Made by a program: the position numbers and the translations under genes. DNA of 33,793 nt from Natronincola sp. (GTDB taxonomy: Bacteria > Bacillota > Limnochordia > Darwinibacteriales > Darwinibacteriaceae). Each line of letters starts with the position of its first letter. Position 1 is the stretch's first letter. The stretch covers positions 1 to 33,793 of the forward strand of contig DUPA01000192.1 of the NCBI GenBank assembly GCA_012838515.1. Reading direction: 5' to 3'. Of the stretch, positions 1 to 8,626 are shown one piece after another. The notes beneath the pieces were generated by a model. That model searched no databases and was not told where the DNA came from. It was given only the letters and a program-made list of their open reading frames with translations.

Positions 1-1
1 G

Positions 2-934
2 AAAGTTTGCTTTGGAGTTGATTTAGGAGGAACAAGTATTAAGTTTGGCATGTTTTCGGCCGATGGTAATTTGATTGAAAAATGGGAAATCCCGACGCGA
101 CCCGGGGAATCGGTCTTTCAAGACGTGGCAGATGAGATAAGGGCAAAAACTGCAGAACATGGGTTAGAGCTTAAGGATTTACTGGGTGTGGGAATTGGTG
201 TTCCTGGGCCGGTGCAGGAAAATGGGTATGTTGAGGTGTGCGTTAATTTAGATTTAAGATATACCAATTTCCCCCAAAGATTATCTAAGCTTTTGGATGG
301 AGTCAAGGTTGTTGCCACAAACGATGCCAATGCCGCGGCGTTAGGAGAAAGTTGGCACGGTGGAGGGCAAAATTACAGGCATCTCATGCTAATCACTTTA
401 GGTACAGGTGTGGGTAGTGGTATAGTGTTAAATGGTAAAGTCGTGAATGGTGCCCGCGGTGTTGCCGGCGAGGTGGGACATGTGGTTGTTGACCTTGAGG
501 AAAAGGAACACTGCAAATGCGGAGCACAAGGATGTTTAGAGCAAGTGGCATCAGCGACAGGTGTTGTTAGACATACTAAGAGGTTTTTGCATGCGGATCC
601 CGATGGGGAAAAATCGTCTTTAAGTAAGATAACCGATTTAACGGCAAGGGACGTTATTGATGCGGCGAAAGCCGGTGACGAGCTAGCACAGAAAAGTCTC
701 GAATATTGCATGGAGTTTCTCGGGAAGGCGATTGCTGATTTAGGGCAAATAATTGATCCTGAAGCCTTCATGATCGGCGGCGGTCTTTCCCATGCCGGAC
801 CCTTTTTGCTAGATATAATTGTTAAGTATTATAAACTACACTCGGTTTTCTCAAAGAAACGAGTTGATATAGTCTTGGCCCAATTGGGCAATGACGCAGG
901 TATTCAAGGCGCGGCAAAATTAATTTTAGATTAG
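2..934 (+). CDS. ROK family glucokinase (5' end truncated by window)
   Basis: Frame is open upstream of the listed ATG (KVCFGVDLGGTSIKFGMFS...). DLGGT phosphate-binding motif and CxCGxxGCxE ROK zinc motif (CKCGAQGCLE). Confidence 0.93.
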   Translation, partial: KVCFGVDLGGTSIKFGMFSADGNLIEKWEIPTRPGESVFQDVADEIRAKTAEHGLELKDLLGVGIGVPGPVQENGYVEVCVNLDLRYTNFPQRLSKLLDGVKVVATNDANAAALGESWHGGGQNYRHLMLITLGTGVGSGIVLNGKVVNGARGVAGEVGHVVVDLEEKEHCKCGAQGCLEQVASATGVVRHTKRFLHADPDGEKSSLSKITDLTARDVIDAAKAGDELAQKSLEYCMEFLGKAIADLGQIIDPEAFMIGGGLSHAGPFLLDIIVKYYKLHSVFSKKRVDIVLAQLGNDAGIQGAAKLILD

Positions 935-942
935 TTTGCACT

Positions 943-965
943 CCCCGGAATTTATCCGGGGTTTT
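943..965 (+). terminator. Rho-independent terminator
   Basis: CCCCGGA-attta-TCCGGGG followed by TTTT, just after the ROK stop codon. Confidence 0.8.
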
Positions 966-1006
966 CATCAATAAAGTAAATGATCATTTAGGATTGGAGG
1001 ATTATA

Positions 1007-1822
1007 ATGTTTTTTGGGGCGAAAGAGGGATATGTTGATTTAGGGCAAACAAAGATGCGCTATGTAACTTTTGGTCTGGGAGAAGAACCTTTAGTAATTT
1101 TGCCGGGTCTTGGAGATGGCTTAAGAACAGTAAAGGGCATGAGGCTAATTTTGGCCAGGATGTTTAAAGACTATGCTAAAAAATACAAGGTTTTTATATT
1201 TAGCCGTAAGGATGATTTAGAGCAGGATTATTCCATAAAAGAGATGGCCATAGATCAGGCTAAGGCCATGAAAAGGCTGGGCATAGAAAAAGCCCATGTA
1301 TTAGGTGTTTCTATGGGTGGGATGATTGCTCAGCATTTAGCAGTTATTCATCCTGACCTAGTTAGAAGTTTGGTTTTGGCTGTAACAATTTCCAAACCCA
1401 ATGAAACCCTTATTTCTGTCGTGCAAAGATGGATTGGTTTAGCCGAACAAGGAAATTACAGGGGTCTTATGATAGATACATCTGAAAGAAGTTATTCAGA
1501 GGAAAAACTCAAAAAATATAGGGCTTTGTATCCAATCATAACCAGAATCGGAAAACCCAAATCTTTTGACCGATTTATCATCCAAGCTAATGCGTGTATT
1601 AATCATAATATCCATGATGAACTGCATAAGATTACTATTCCCACCTTGATTATTGGTGGAGCACGCGATAAGATTGTAGAAGGAAAAGCAAGTGAAGAAA
1701 TTGCTTCGGCAATCGAAGGAAGTAAGTTGATTGTATATCCCGATCTAGGACATTCGACCTACGAAGAAGCTAAGGATTTCAACAGACATGTACTTGAATT
1801 TTTAGAACACATAAGCGAATGA
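1007..1822 (+). CDS. alpha/beta fold hydrolase
   Basis: Nucleophile elbow GVSMGG, C-terminal DLGHST; preceded by a GGAGG-type RBS. Confidence 0.85.
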   Translation: MFFGAKEGYVDLGQTKMRYVTFGLGEEPLVILPGLGDGLRTVKGMRLILARMFKDYAKKYKVFIFSRKDDLEQDYSIKEMAIDQAKAMKRLGIEKAHVLGVSMGGMIAQHLAVIHPDLVRSLVLAVTISKPNETLISVVQRWIGLAEQGNYRGLMIDTSERSYSEEKLKKYRALYPIITRIGKPKSFDRFIIQANACINHNIHDELHKITIPTLIIGGARDKIVEGKASEEIASAIEGSKLIVYPDLGHSTYEEAKDFNRHVLEFLEHISE

Positions 1823-1833
1823 GGTAGAATACG

Positions 1834-2610
1834 ATGCACACTAAAGAAAAACTCTATGCACAAATCGAAAGATTTAACATTAAACCACAGGACACACTCT
1901 TAATTCACTCTTCCATGAAGGCCGTCGGTGAGGTGGAGGGCGGCGCGGATACTATTCTAGACATATTTATTGAACTACTCAAAGATGGTCTTTTTATCTT
2001 ACCAACTCACACCTGGGATAGAATTAATTCTAACAATAGGGTCTTTGATGTGGTGAACACATCTTCCTGCGTGGGGATTCTAACTGAACTTTTCCGCAAA
2101 AGACCGGGAGTTGTTCGTTCTTGGCATCCAACACACTCTGTGGCAGCATTGGGTAAAGATGCGCTCGAATATATTCAAGGGGAAGAACAAATTGATACTC
2201 CGTGTCGCAGAGATGGTTGCTGGGGTAAACTTTATGATCGAGATGCAAAGATTCTATTCCTCGGTGCCCTTACAACTCGCAATACCATTATTCACGGGGC
2301 AGAAGAGTGGGCTAATATACCTGATCGCCTCACTGAGAAACCTGAGGATCTTCAGATTAGAACTCCCGATGGCAAGATTATAGATCGTACAATGTATCGC
2401 CATGCAAGTCCCGCCGGTGATATTTCCCAGAACTATGGGATACTTGAGGTTCCTTTAGAAAAACGGGGTATTTTAACAAGGGGTAAGATCGGTTCTGCCA
2501 CAAGTGTATTGGTGGAAGTAAGACCCATGATAGATTTCACCATCGAATTATTAAAACGGGATCCTGATATATTTTTAACTAACGATCCGATACCGTCCTC
2601 TTGGTACTAA
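1834..2610 (+). CDS. AAC(3)-family N-acetyltransferase
   Basis: LLIHSSMKAVGEVEGGADTILDIFIELL...LPTHTW and WHPTHSVAALG are typical of the AAC(3)/YokD family. Confidence 0.85.
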   Translation: MHTKEKLYAQIERFNIKPQDTLLIHSSMKAVGEVEGGADTILDIFIELLKDGLFILPTHTWDRINSNNRVFDVVNTSSCVGILTELFRKRPGVVRSWHPTHSVAALGKDALEYIQGEEQIDTPCRRDGCWGKLYDRDAKILFLGALTTRNTIIHGAEEWANIPDRLTEKPEDLQIRTPDGKIIDRTMYRHASPAGDISQNYGILEVPLEKRGILTRGKIGSATSVLVEVRPMIDFTIELLKRDPDIFLTNDPIPSSWY

Positions 2611-2640
2611 AATTACTTTTATAGCTGAGAAGGGGTAAAG

Positions 2641-3540
2641 ATGTATTTTAGACAGCTCGAATCGTTTGTGGAGATCGCTAAACAAAATAGCTTTACAAAG
2701 GCAGCTGAAGTACTCTATCTTTCCCAGCCTACGTTAACAGGTCATATACAGGTCTTAGAAGGTAAACTTAAGACGGTCTTATTTAACCGTTCGGGCAAAA
2801 ATGTGACTCTAACCGAGGCCGGCGAGATTCTTTACAATCATGCGGTTAATATTCTTAATTTGAGGGAGCAGGCCTTTTACTGTTTATCGCAGTATCAAGG
2901 GAAGTTGCAAGGTGAATTAGCAATCGGTGCAAGCACCGTACTTCAAAATTACGTTTTACCTAGATTGCTCACGGACTTTAACAATGAATATCCTTCGGTC
3001 TGCTTCGAATTAAAACACTTCGATAGCGAGGCCGTAATCAGGGCGATCACATTCGGGTCCATGGATTTTGGCTTTATCGGAACAGATGTTGTGAATCCCG
3101 ATTTAGAGATGTGTCCAATCGGTAGCGATCGCTTAATTCTTATTACAGCTCCGGATATTTCTTTAGTGGGACGTGGCCTAAGTGTTGATGAGATTTTAAA
3201 TATGAGAATAATTATTAGGGAGCTGGGTTCAGCAACTAGAGGACTGTTTCAGCAAGCCTTAGAGAAGAAAGGTTTAGGATTAGAGGATTTAAACGTTGTT
3301 GCTAAAATAGAAAATCCCGAGACGATTAAAAAATGTGTGCGTGCCGGATTAGGTGTGGCAATACTTTCAGAACAGGTTGTTCAAGAAGATATAAAGTTCG
3401 GCTTACTAAACGGCTACACTTTTGATGATCTAGATTTAACGCGTAATTTCTATTTTGTAAGCCATAAAAAAAGGGTTCTAAATCCCATGGCTAGGGTCTT
3501 CAAAGAATTTACTCAAGATTATTTTAAAGAGGCTCCGTAA
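2641..3540 (+). CDS. LysR family transcriptional regulator (probably the selenium-metabolism-associated type)
   Basis: N-terminal wHTH (MYFRQLESFVEIAKQNSFTKAAEVLYLSQPTLTGHIQVLE) plus substrate-binding domain. Selenium assignment comes from gene context. Confidence 0.88.
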   Translation: MYFRQLESFVEIAKQNSFTKAAEVLYLSQPTLTGHIQVLEGKLKTVLFNRSGKNVTLTEAGEILYNHAVNILNLREQAFYCLSQYQGKLQGELAIGASTVLQNYVLPRLLTDFNNEYPSVCFELKHFDSEAVIRAITFGSMDFGFIGTDVVNPDLEMCPIGSDRLILITAPDISLVGRGLSVDEILNMRIIIRELGSATRGLFQQALEKKGLGLEDLNVVAKIENPETIKKCVRAGLGVAILSEQVVQEDIKFGLLNGYTFDDLDLTRNFYFVSHKKRVLNPMARVFKEFTQDYFKEAP

Positions 3541-4681
3541 GTATCTTCTGTAAACTGGAGATGGTGTAATCCATCTCTTTTTTTGTATTAAAATATCCCG
3601 GACTAAATCGTATAGTACCTTGGGGAAAAGTATCTACAGTTTTGTGAGCCGCCGGTGCGCAATGTAACCCACATCTGGTGCGTATGCCATACTCTTTTTG
3701 CAAAGTATAGGCCACATCGGCATTATCGTGTTTTAAACAATCAATAGAAATGAGAGACGTTCTTTCTTTCATTTCGGAAGAACCAATAATCCGAATGTTT
3801 GGCAGAGCTTTTAAGCCCCCTAGTAAGGCTTGGGTTAATTCAAGTTCGTGTAAACGAATGGCATCTATTCCGGTTTGCATAATGAATTTTAATGCTTGAT
3901 GGAGCCCTGCGATTCCCGGAAGGTTTATTGTTCCCGCTTCGAATTTATCGGGTAAGATCATCGGCTGTTCCTCTCTTTCCGATAGACTACCTGTGCCCCC
4001 GCAAATTAAAGGCTCTATTTTGTCAGCTAAAATGGGGCTAACCACAAAGCCTCCAATTCCTTGTGGACCTAAAAGGCTTTTATGTCCTGTAAAAGCAAGG
4101 GCATGGATTCCCGCATCGGTAAAGTTGATAGGTAATGAACCCAGTGTTTGGGAGCCGTCTACTATGAAATAAAGATCACTTTTAGCGCAAATTTGCCCAA
4201 CTTCTTTAAGGGGTAAAATGGTACCCGTAACATTAGAAGCATGGGTCATAATAATGGCTTTTGTATTACTCTTGATTAACTTAGGAATTGTTGCCACGTC
4301 AAGTTTTCCCTTACTATCGCAAGGAATTCTTGTGCATTCCACACCTATTTGGCTTATCTGGTTTAGGGGCCGCATTACGGCGTTATGCTCCACAGAAGAA
4401 ACGAGGCAATGATCCCCGGGCTTTAAAACCCCTTTAATTAAAATATTTAAACCGGTCGTAGCATTTACGGTGAAGATGATGTTTTCCGTTTTTGTGAAAT
4501 TTACTAAATCACAGATCATTTCCCTAGTTTCAAAGACCAATTCTTCGGCGGTAAAACCCACATTATAACCACTGCGATTAATATTAGTAGCTGATTTTTC
4601 CACGAAGTTTTTAATAGCCTCACCTACACCCGGGGCTTTTGGAAAGGATGTCGCTGCATTATCTAAATACACATCTCGCAT
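3524..4681 (-). CDS. Cysteine desulfurase-like aminotransferase class V protein
   Basis: MRDVYLDNAATSFPKAPGV...; PLP lysine in FTGHKSLLGPQGIGG; RCGLHCAP motif. Start placed at the internal Met (4681), because the 28-aa extension lacks similarity to family N-termini. Confidence 0.9.
   Translation of the reverse strand: MRDVYLDNAATSFPKAPGVGEAIKNFVEKSATNINRSGYNVGFTAEELVFETREMICDLVNFTKTENIIFTVNATTGLNILIKGVLKPGDHCLVSSVEHNAVMRPLNQISQIGVECTRIPCDSKGKLDVATIPKLIKSNTKAIIMTHASNVTGTILPLKEVGQICAKSDLYFIVDGSQTLGSLPINFTDAGIHALAFTGHKSLLGPQGIGGFVVSPILADKIEPLICGGTGSLSEREEQPMILPDKFEAGTINLPGIAGLHQALKFIMQTGIDAIRLHELELTQALLGGLKALPNIRIIGSSEMKERTSLISIDCLKHDNADVAYTLQKEYGIRTRCGLHCAPAAHKTVDTFPQGTIRFSPGYFNTKKEMDYTISSLQKILTEPL
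3558..3584 (+). terminator. Intrinsic terminator for the lysR transcript, inside the opposing desulfurase CDS
   Basis: GAGATGG-tgtaat-CCATCTC followed by TTTTTTT, 18 nt after the lysR stop. Confidence 0.8.
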
Positions 4682-4868
4682 TTTGCCACTTCCTTCAGTA
4701 AATCTAATCTGTACAGTATACTGCAATTGTACAATAGAACATACACACTTTACAATAATATCCATCTATAACACACTTATTATTATCGGAACTATCTATT
4801 ATACAGTGAACTTTTTCACAGGTATAATTGGTTTGTAAAGCTAAATTTTGGAAGAGGGGAGATAAATA

Positions 4869-5975
4869 ATGCCTTTTAAGAATAAAGAAGCAAGATTAAT
4901 GCTGATGGTAGGGGCAATGGTGGCGATGCTTGCGGCAGTCTTGGTTGAACTGGGCAATCCGGCTAACATGGGGTTATGCATAGTTTGCTTTCTCAGGGAT
5001 ACTTCAGGCGCACTTGGTTTACATAGGGCAGGTGTAGTTCAATACATAAGGCCCGAAATTATTGGTATCAGTTTAGGGGCTTTTATAATGGCTTTCTCTA
5101 GGAGAGAATTTCGCTCCCGCGGAGGTTCGGCACCATTTACTCGTTTCATTTTAGGAATATTTGTGGTAATCGGCGCCTTAGTTTTTTTAGGGTGTCCTTT
5201 GCGGATGGTTTTGCGCTTGGCAAATGGAGACTTAAATGCACTTTTAGGTCTGGTCGGCTTTGTAGCCGGTATCTTTTCAGGGGTATTCTTTCTCAACCGT
5301 GGTTTCACACTTAAAAGGACTTATGCATCTGTTAATTTAGAAGGATACCTTTTTCCCGCTTTACAACTGGTTTTTTTGGTGTTACTAGTTGTTAGCCCCG
5401 CTTTTATCTTCTTTAGTGCAGAAGGACCCGGATCAATGAAAGCCCCTCTAATTATTGCGTTAGTGGCCGGTGTGCTTGTGGGTGCCGGCGCACAAAGGAG
5501 TAGGCTTTGTATGTCCGGTGGGATTAGGGATGCGATTTTGTTTAAAGACCCCCATTTGTTGTATGGATTCATGGGGATTTTCGCTGTGTCCTTGTTAGCG
5601 AATCTAATTTTAGGTAACTTTACCTTAGGATTTACCGGTCAACCCGTTGCCCACAATGATGGTTTATGGAACTTCTTAGGTATGATGCTAACCGGTTTTG
5701 GAGCAGTATTATTAGGGGGTTGTCCCTTAAGGCAGTTAATATTAGGAGCCGAAGGGAATATGGATTCGGTCATAACCATAATGGGTATGTATGTGGGGAC
5801 GGCAATTTCTCACAATTTTGGCTTGGCTGCATCGGGTGCAGGTGTTCCCTTAAATGGTAAAGTGGCGGTCATGATTGGTTTTGCTGTTGTTTTAACTATT
5901 GGAGTTTTAAATTCGGAGTATATATCTATTTTCAAAGTGAAGGGAGATGCGAATCTTGGAACTCATTCGAGTTGA
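4869..5975 (+). CDS. yedE: YedE family putative selenium transporter
   Basis: Polytopic membrane protein with repeated GCPLR motifs (FLGCPLRMVLRLANGD, LGGCPLRQLILGAEGN); adjacent to selD and a TusA-like gene. Confidence 0.9.
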   Translation: MPFKNKEARLMLMVGAMVAMLAAVLVELGNPANMGLCIVCFLRDTSGALGLHRAGVVQYIRPEIIGISLGAFIMAFSRREFRSRGGSAPFTRFILGIFVVIGALVFLGCPLRMVLRLANGDLNALLGLVGFVAGIFSGVFFLNRGFTLKRTYASVNLEGYLFPALQLVFLVLLVVSPAFIFFSAEGPGSMKAPLIIALVAGVLVGAGAQRSRLCMSGGIRDAILFKDPHLLYGFMGIFAVSLLANLILGNFTLGFTGQPVAHNDGLWNFLGMMLTGFGAVLLGGCPLRQLILGAEGNMDSVITIMGMYVGTAISHNFGLAASGAGVPLNGKVAVMIGFAVVLTIGVLNSEYISIFKVKGDANLGTHSS

Positions 5976-6171
5976 TGGTCGAGGTAGATCCTGCCCGGAG
6001 CCTGTGTTGTTGACAAAAAAGGCCCTAAAGAATAACCCAGCAACGGTCGAGGTCATTGTTGATAACGCTACAGCTAGAGATAATGTTAGGCGGTTAGCAG
6101 GAAATTCCGGTTATGAAGTCCAAATAAGTGAAGCTAATGATGGATTTATTATGATTTTAAAAAGTAGGTAG
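5956..6171 (+). CDS. TusA/YedF-like sulfurtransferase-family selenium metabolism protein
   Basis: VDGRGRSCPEPVLLTKKAL with CPxP motif. ORF track starts at ATG 5947, but AGGGAG at 5941-5946 is better spaced for TTG 5956. Only the TusA-like domain is present (72-75 aa). Confidence 0.85.
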   Translation: MELIRVDGRGRSCPEPVLLTKKALKNNPATVEVIVDNATARDNVRRLAGNSGYEVQISEANDGFIMILKSR

Positions 6172-6174
6172 ATC

Positions 6175-6411
6175 ATGGAATATATAGCCACATTTTATAC
6201 GCATTCGGGGGCGGTTAAATTTAGTCGTTTTTTAGAAAAGGAGAACATCCATGTGGAGCTAAGACCGGTACCCCGTCAACTTACTTCTAATTGTGGAATA
6301 GCGGCCCAATTTAGCTTTTCCGGAGATGTAAGCCTTTACATCAATGAAGACATTGAGAAAATCTTTTCTATCACCTCGAAAGGGTATGAGCTAATTCACG
6401 AGAATGAATGA
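6175..6411 (+). CDS. DUF3343 domain protein (putative Se/S carrier-like)
   Basis: Small protein with LRPVPRQLTSNCGIAAQF, located between the TusA-like gene and selD. Confidence 0.8.
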   Translation: MEYIATFYTHSGAVKFSRFLEKENIHVELRPVPRQLTSNCGIAAQFSFSGDVSLYINEDIEKIFSITSKGYELIHENE

Positions 6412-6431
6412 GTATGAAAAGAGGTGGTTAA

Positions 6432-7478
6432 ATGACTGATGTTAGATTAACACAAATGACAAAGAAATCCGGTTGAGCAGCTAAACTAAGCCCTGAGGCT
6501 CTGTCTCAAGTTTTGGGACAGTTACAAACTTTTGATGATCAAAATTTGATTATCGGAATGGGTACGTCTGACGATGCCGCTGTTTATTTGTTAAATGAGC
6601 AGCAGGCAGCAGTATTAACCACGGATTTCTTTACGCCTATTGTAGATGATCCTTACACCTTCGGTCTTGTGGCCGCGGCCAATGCCCTTAGTGATGTTTA
6701 TGCCATGGGTGGTCAGCCCACGGTAGCATTGAATATAGTGTGCTTTCCCCCGAATTTGTCTTTGGAGATCCTCGGTGAAATTTTAAGGGGAGGGGCAGAT
6801 AAGGTAAGGGAAGCGGGAGCAGTCTTAGCCGGAGGTCATACAGTAGAAGATCCGGAACCTAAATATGGGTTAGCGGTGATGGGTTTAGTGCATCCCCAGA
6901 GGATGTTTACTAATACAAAGGCAAAAGTAGGGGATTTACTGGTTCTTACTAAACCTTTGGGAATAGGTATTTTAAATACCGCGATTAAAGCGGATTTGTT
7001 AAGTACTGAGGTTATCGAAAAAACTGTTAATACAATGGCTTATTTAAACAAGGATGCTTCTCAAGTAGCGGCTAAAGTCGGTATAGAAGGTTGTACCGAT
7101 ATTACCGGTTTTGGTTTTTTAGGTCATGCCCTAGAGCTCGCGGAAGGTAGTGGAGTGACTTTAGAGATTTGGAGCGAAAGGATCCCCATTATCTCACAAG
7201 CAATTGATCTCGCCAAAGACGGTATTATTCCGGGAGGAGCCTACCAAAATGCTAAGCATATTGGTGAAAAAGTGCGGTTTACCGAGGGAGTTCCCCAAGA
7301 AATCAGAGATATCATGTATGATCCGCAAACTTCAGGCGGTCTATTGATTTCGGTTCCTGAAGAAAAATCCGGTGAGCTTCTTACTTTGCTCAGTGAAAAG
7401 AATCAGACAGAATTTAGCGTAGTAGGCAGGGTCAAAGACAAAAGCCATAAGTGGCTTGAGGTACAACCAAACGAATAA
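6432..7478 (+). CDS. selD: Selenide, water dikinase containing selenocysteine (TGA at 6474-6476 read as Sec, residue 15)
   Basis: Reading through TGA gives [52 protein letters not shown]..., matching the SelD catalytic G-C/U-xxK region. The ORF track calls only the portion from TTG 6513. RBS-like GAGGTGG upstream of ATG 6432. Confidence 0.95.
6501..6521 (+). promoter_or_regulatory. Candidate bacterial SECIS hairpin for selD
   Basis: CUGUCUC-AAGUUUU-GGGACAG, 7-bp stem with 7-nt loop containing GU, starting 24 nt after the TGA. Confidence 0.65.
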
Positions 7479-7491
7479 TATTATCGAACTT

Positions 7492-7526
7492 AAAAGGGGC
7501 TTTCCGTAGTGGAATTCTCCTTTTTT
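7492..7526 (+). terminator. Intrinsic terminator after selD
   Basis: AAAAGGGGCTTTCC-gtagt-GGAATTCTCCTTTT with an internal mismatch, then a T run. Confidence 0.65.
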
Positions 7527-7571
7527 GATCTTAAAGATTGCGTGTCCGGTCAAAAAATAAAAATGGTATAA

Positions 7572-7599
7572 AAAGAACGGAGATCATTCTCCGTTCTTT
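7572..7599. terminator. Perfect inverted repeat, probable terminator for the minus-strand Rpn gene
   Basis: AAAGAACGGAGA-TCAT-TCTCCGTTCTTT (12-bp stem). On the minus strand it is followed by a U-rich tract. Confidence 0.7.
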
Positions 7600-7603
7600 A
7601 AAG

Positions 7604-8449
7604 TTAAATTTCACCCAATTCTTCTTTAGAAAGCCCCGTAGTTTCACTAATAAGGTCAAGGTCTAATCCCTTTGACAGAAGCCTTTGAGCAATTTGCCGC
7701 GCTTTCTCTTCGTGCCCAACTTTTAATCCTTCCTTAATCCCTTCTTCTCGTGCAGAATTATGGCTACTAATCCAATCGCGAGTGGCTTTTTCCCTCAGCT
7801 CATAAAGGCGGCGTGCATTTTTATCTGCGGCTAGTTTTTCTAAGTCAGCATAAGCCCTTTTAATTTCTTTATCCTTCATGAAAATCTCCTCCCTTAACCG
7901 AAGAATGTCTTTACTACCCAAAAAACGAAGCCAGCGCATTAAGGAATCATCTGGATTAACGGAAATCTGCCTAATCTTATTAAGCTCAAGAAAGTGAATT
8001 TCTAAAACATCCGTTAGCCTTTCAAAAGTTTCTTTTTCTAGAAGGTGAAATACATTGTGTACCTTCTCATTTGAAAAATAAGAAAAATCCAAAATGTTGA
8101 TAGATATAGTTTTGCTTAATTCACGGTAATCTTGGCCTTTTTCCAGTTGTGCTGTGAAAAGTTTACTCCAATAATATAAGGATCTTTTTTCAATGTTTCT
8201 CTTGTTTAGGATTTGTACCTCGATATTAATGTGGTGATCCTCGGATGTTAAGGCACGTACGTCTAAGCGACATCCTTTCAGTCCAATTAGTTCAGGGGTG
8301 AGCTCCGTCTCCAACAAAGTGAGATCTTCGATGGGGGCGTTAATATCTTTAGATAAAATTGCATTGAGTAGGTTAATTAGATTATACTTTCTCTCATTTT
8401 TTCCAAAGACAAATTGAAACGCTACATCGTTCATTGGTCTTAAGTTCAA
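7604..8449 (-). CDS. Rpn family recombination-promoting nuclease/putative transposase (PD-(D/E)XK)
   Basis: MNLRPMNDVAFQFVFGKNERKYNLINLLNAIL, LDVRALTSEDHHINIEVQ nuclease core, C-terminal GLDLDLISETTGLSKEEL. Confidence 0.88.
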   Translation of the reverse strand: MNLRPMNDVAFQFVFGKNERKYNLINLLNAILSKDINAPIEDLTLLETELTPELIGLKGCRLDVRALTSEDHHINIEVQILNKRNIEKRSLYYWSKLFTAQLEKGQDYRELSKTISINILDFSYFSNEKVHNVFHLLEKETFERLTDVLEIHFLELNKIRQISVNPDDSLMRWLRFLGSKDILRLREEIFMKDKEIKRAYADLEKLAADKNARRLYELREKATRDWISSHNSAREEGIKEGLKVGHEEKARQIAQRLLSKGLDLDLISETTGLSKEELGEI

Positions 8450-8626
8450 AGTTTTGTCCTTTCTTCCCCCACCTAGGCTACTAAATAAATTTTACCATAA
8501 AAGTGCTAGGTTGGCAAAATTAAAAGCCAGTTTATGTGCAAGACTTGACATATTACTGAGTTAGTTCTAGGGTAATTACAGAGGTGAAAATTAGCAGACA
8601 ATCTAGATGTCTTCACGTAAAAGGGG

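Noticed and set aside
118-771. Minus-strand ORFs opposite the ROK gene
   Set aside because: Low-complexity Ser/Pro/Thr-rich translations antisense to a clear conserved CDS; shadow ORFs.
2030-2383. Overlapping ORFs in both strands within the AAC(3) gene
   Set aside because: No recognisable domain; overlap a conserved CDS in alternate frames.
4218-4412. Plus-strand 64-aa ORF inside the minus-strand desulfurase-like gene
   Set aside because: Antisense shadow ORF without its own RBS or family features.
6513-7478. selD starting at TTG 6513 as in the ORF track
   Set aside because: This start would remove the catalytic region, which is encoded in frame upstream across the TGA.
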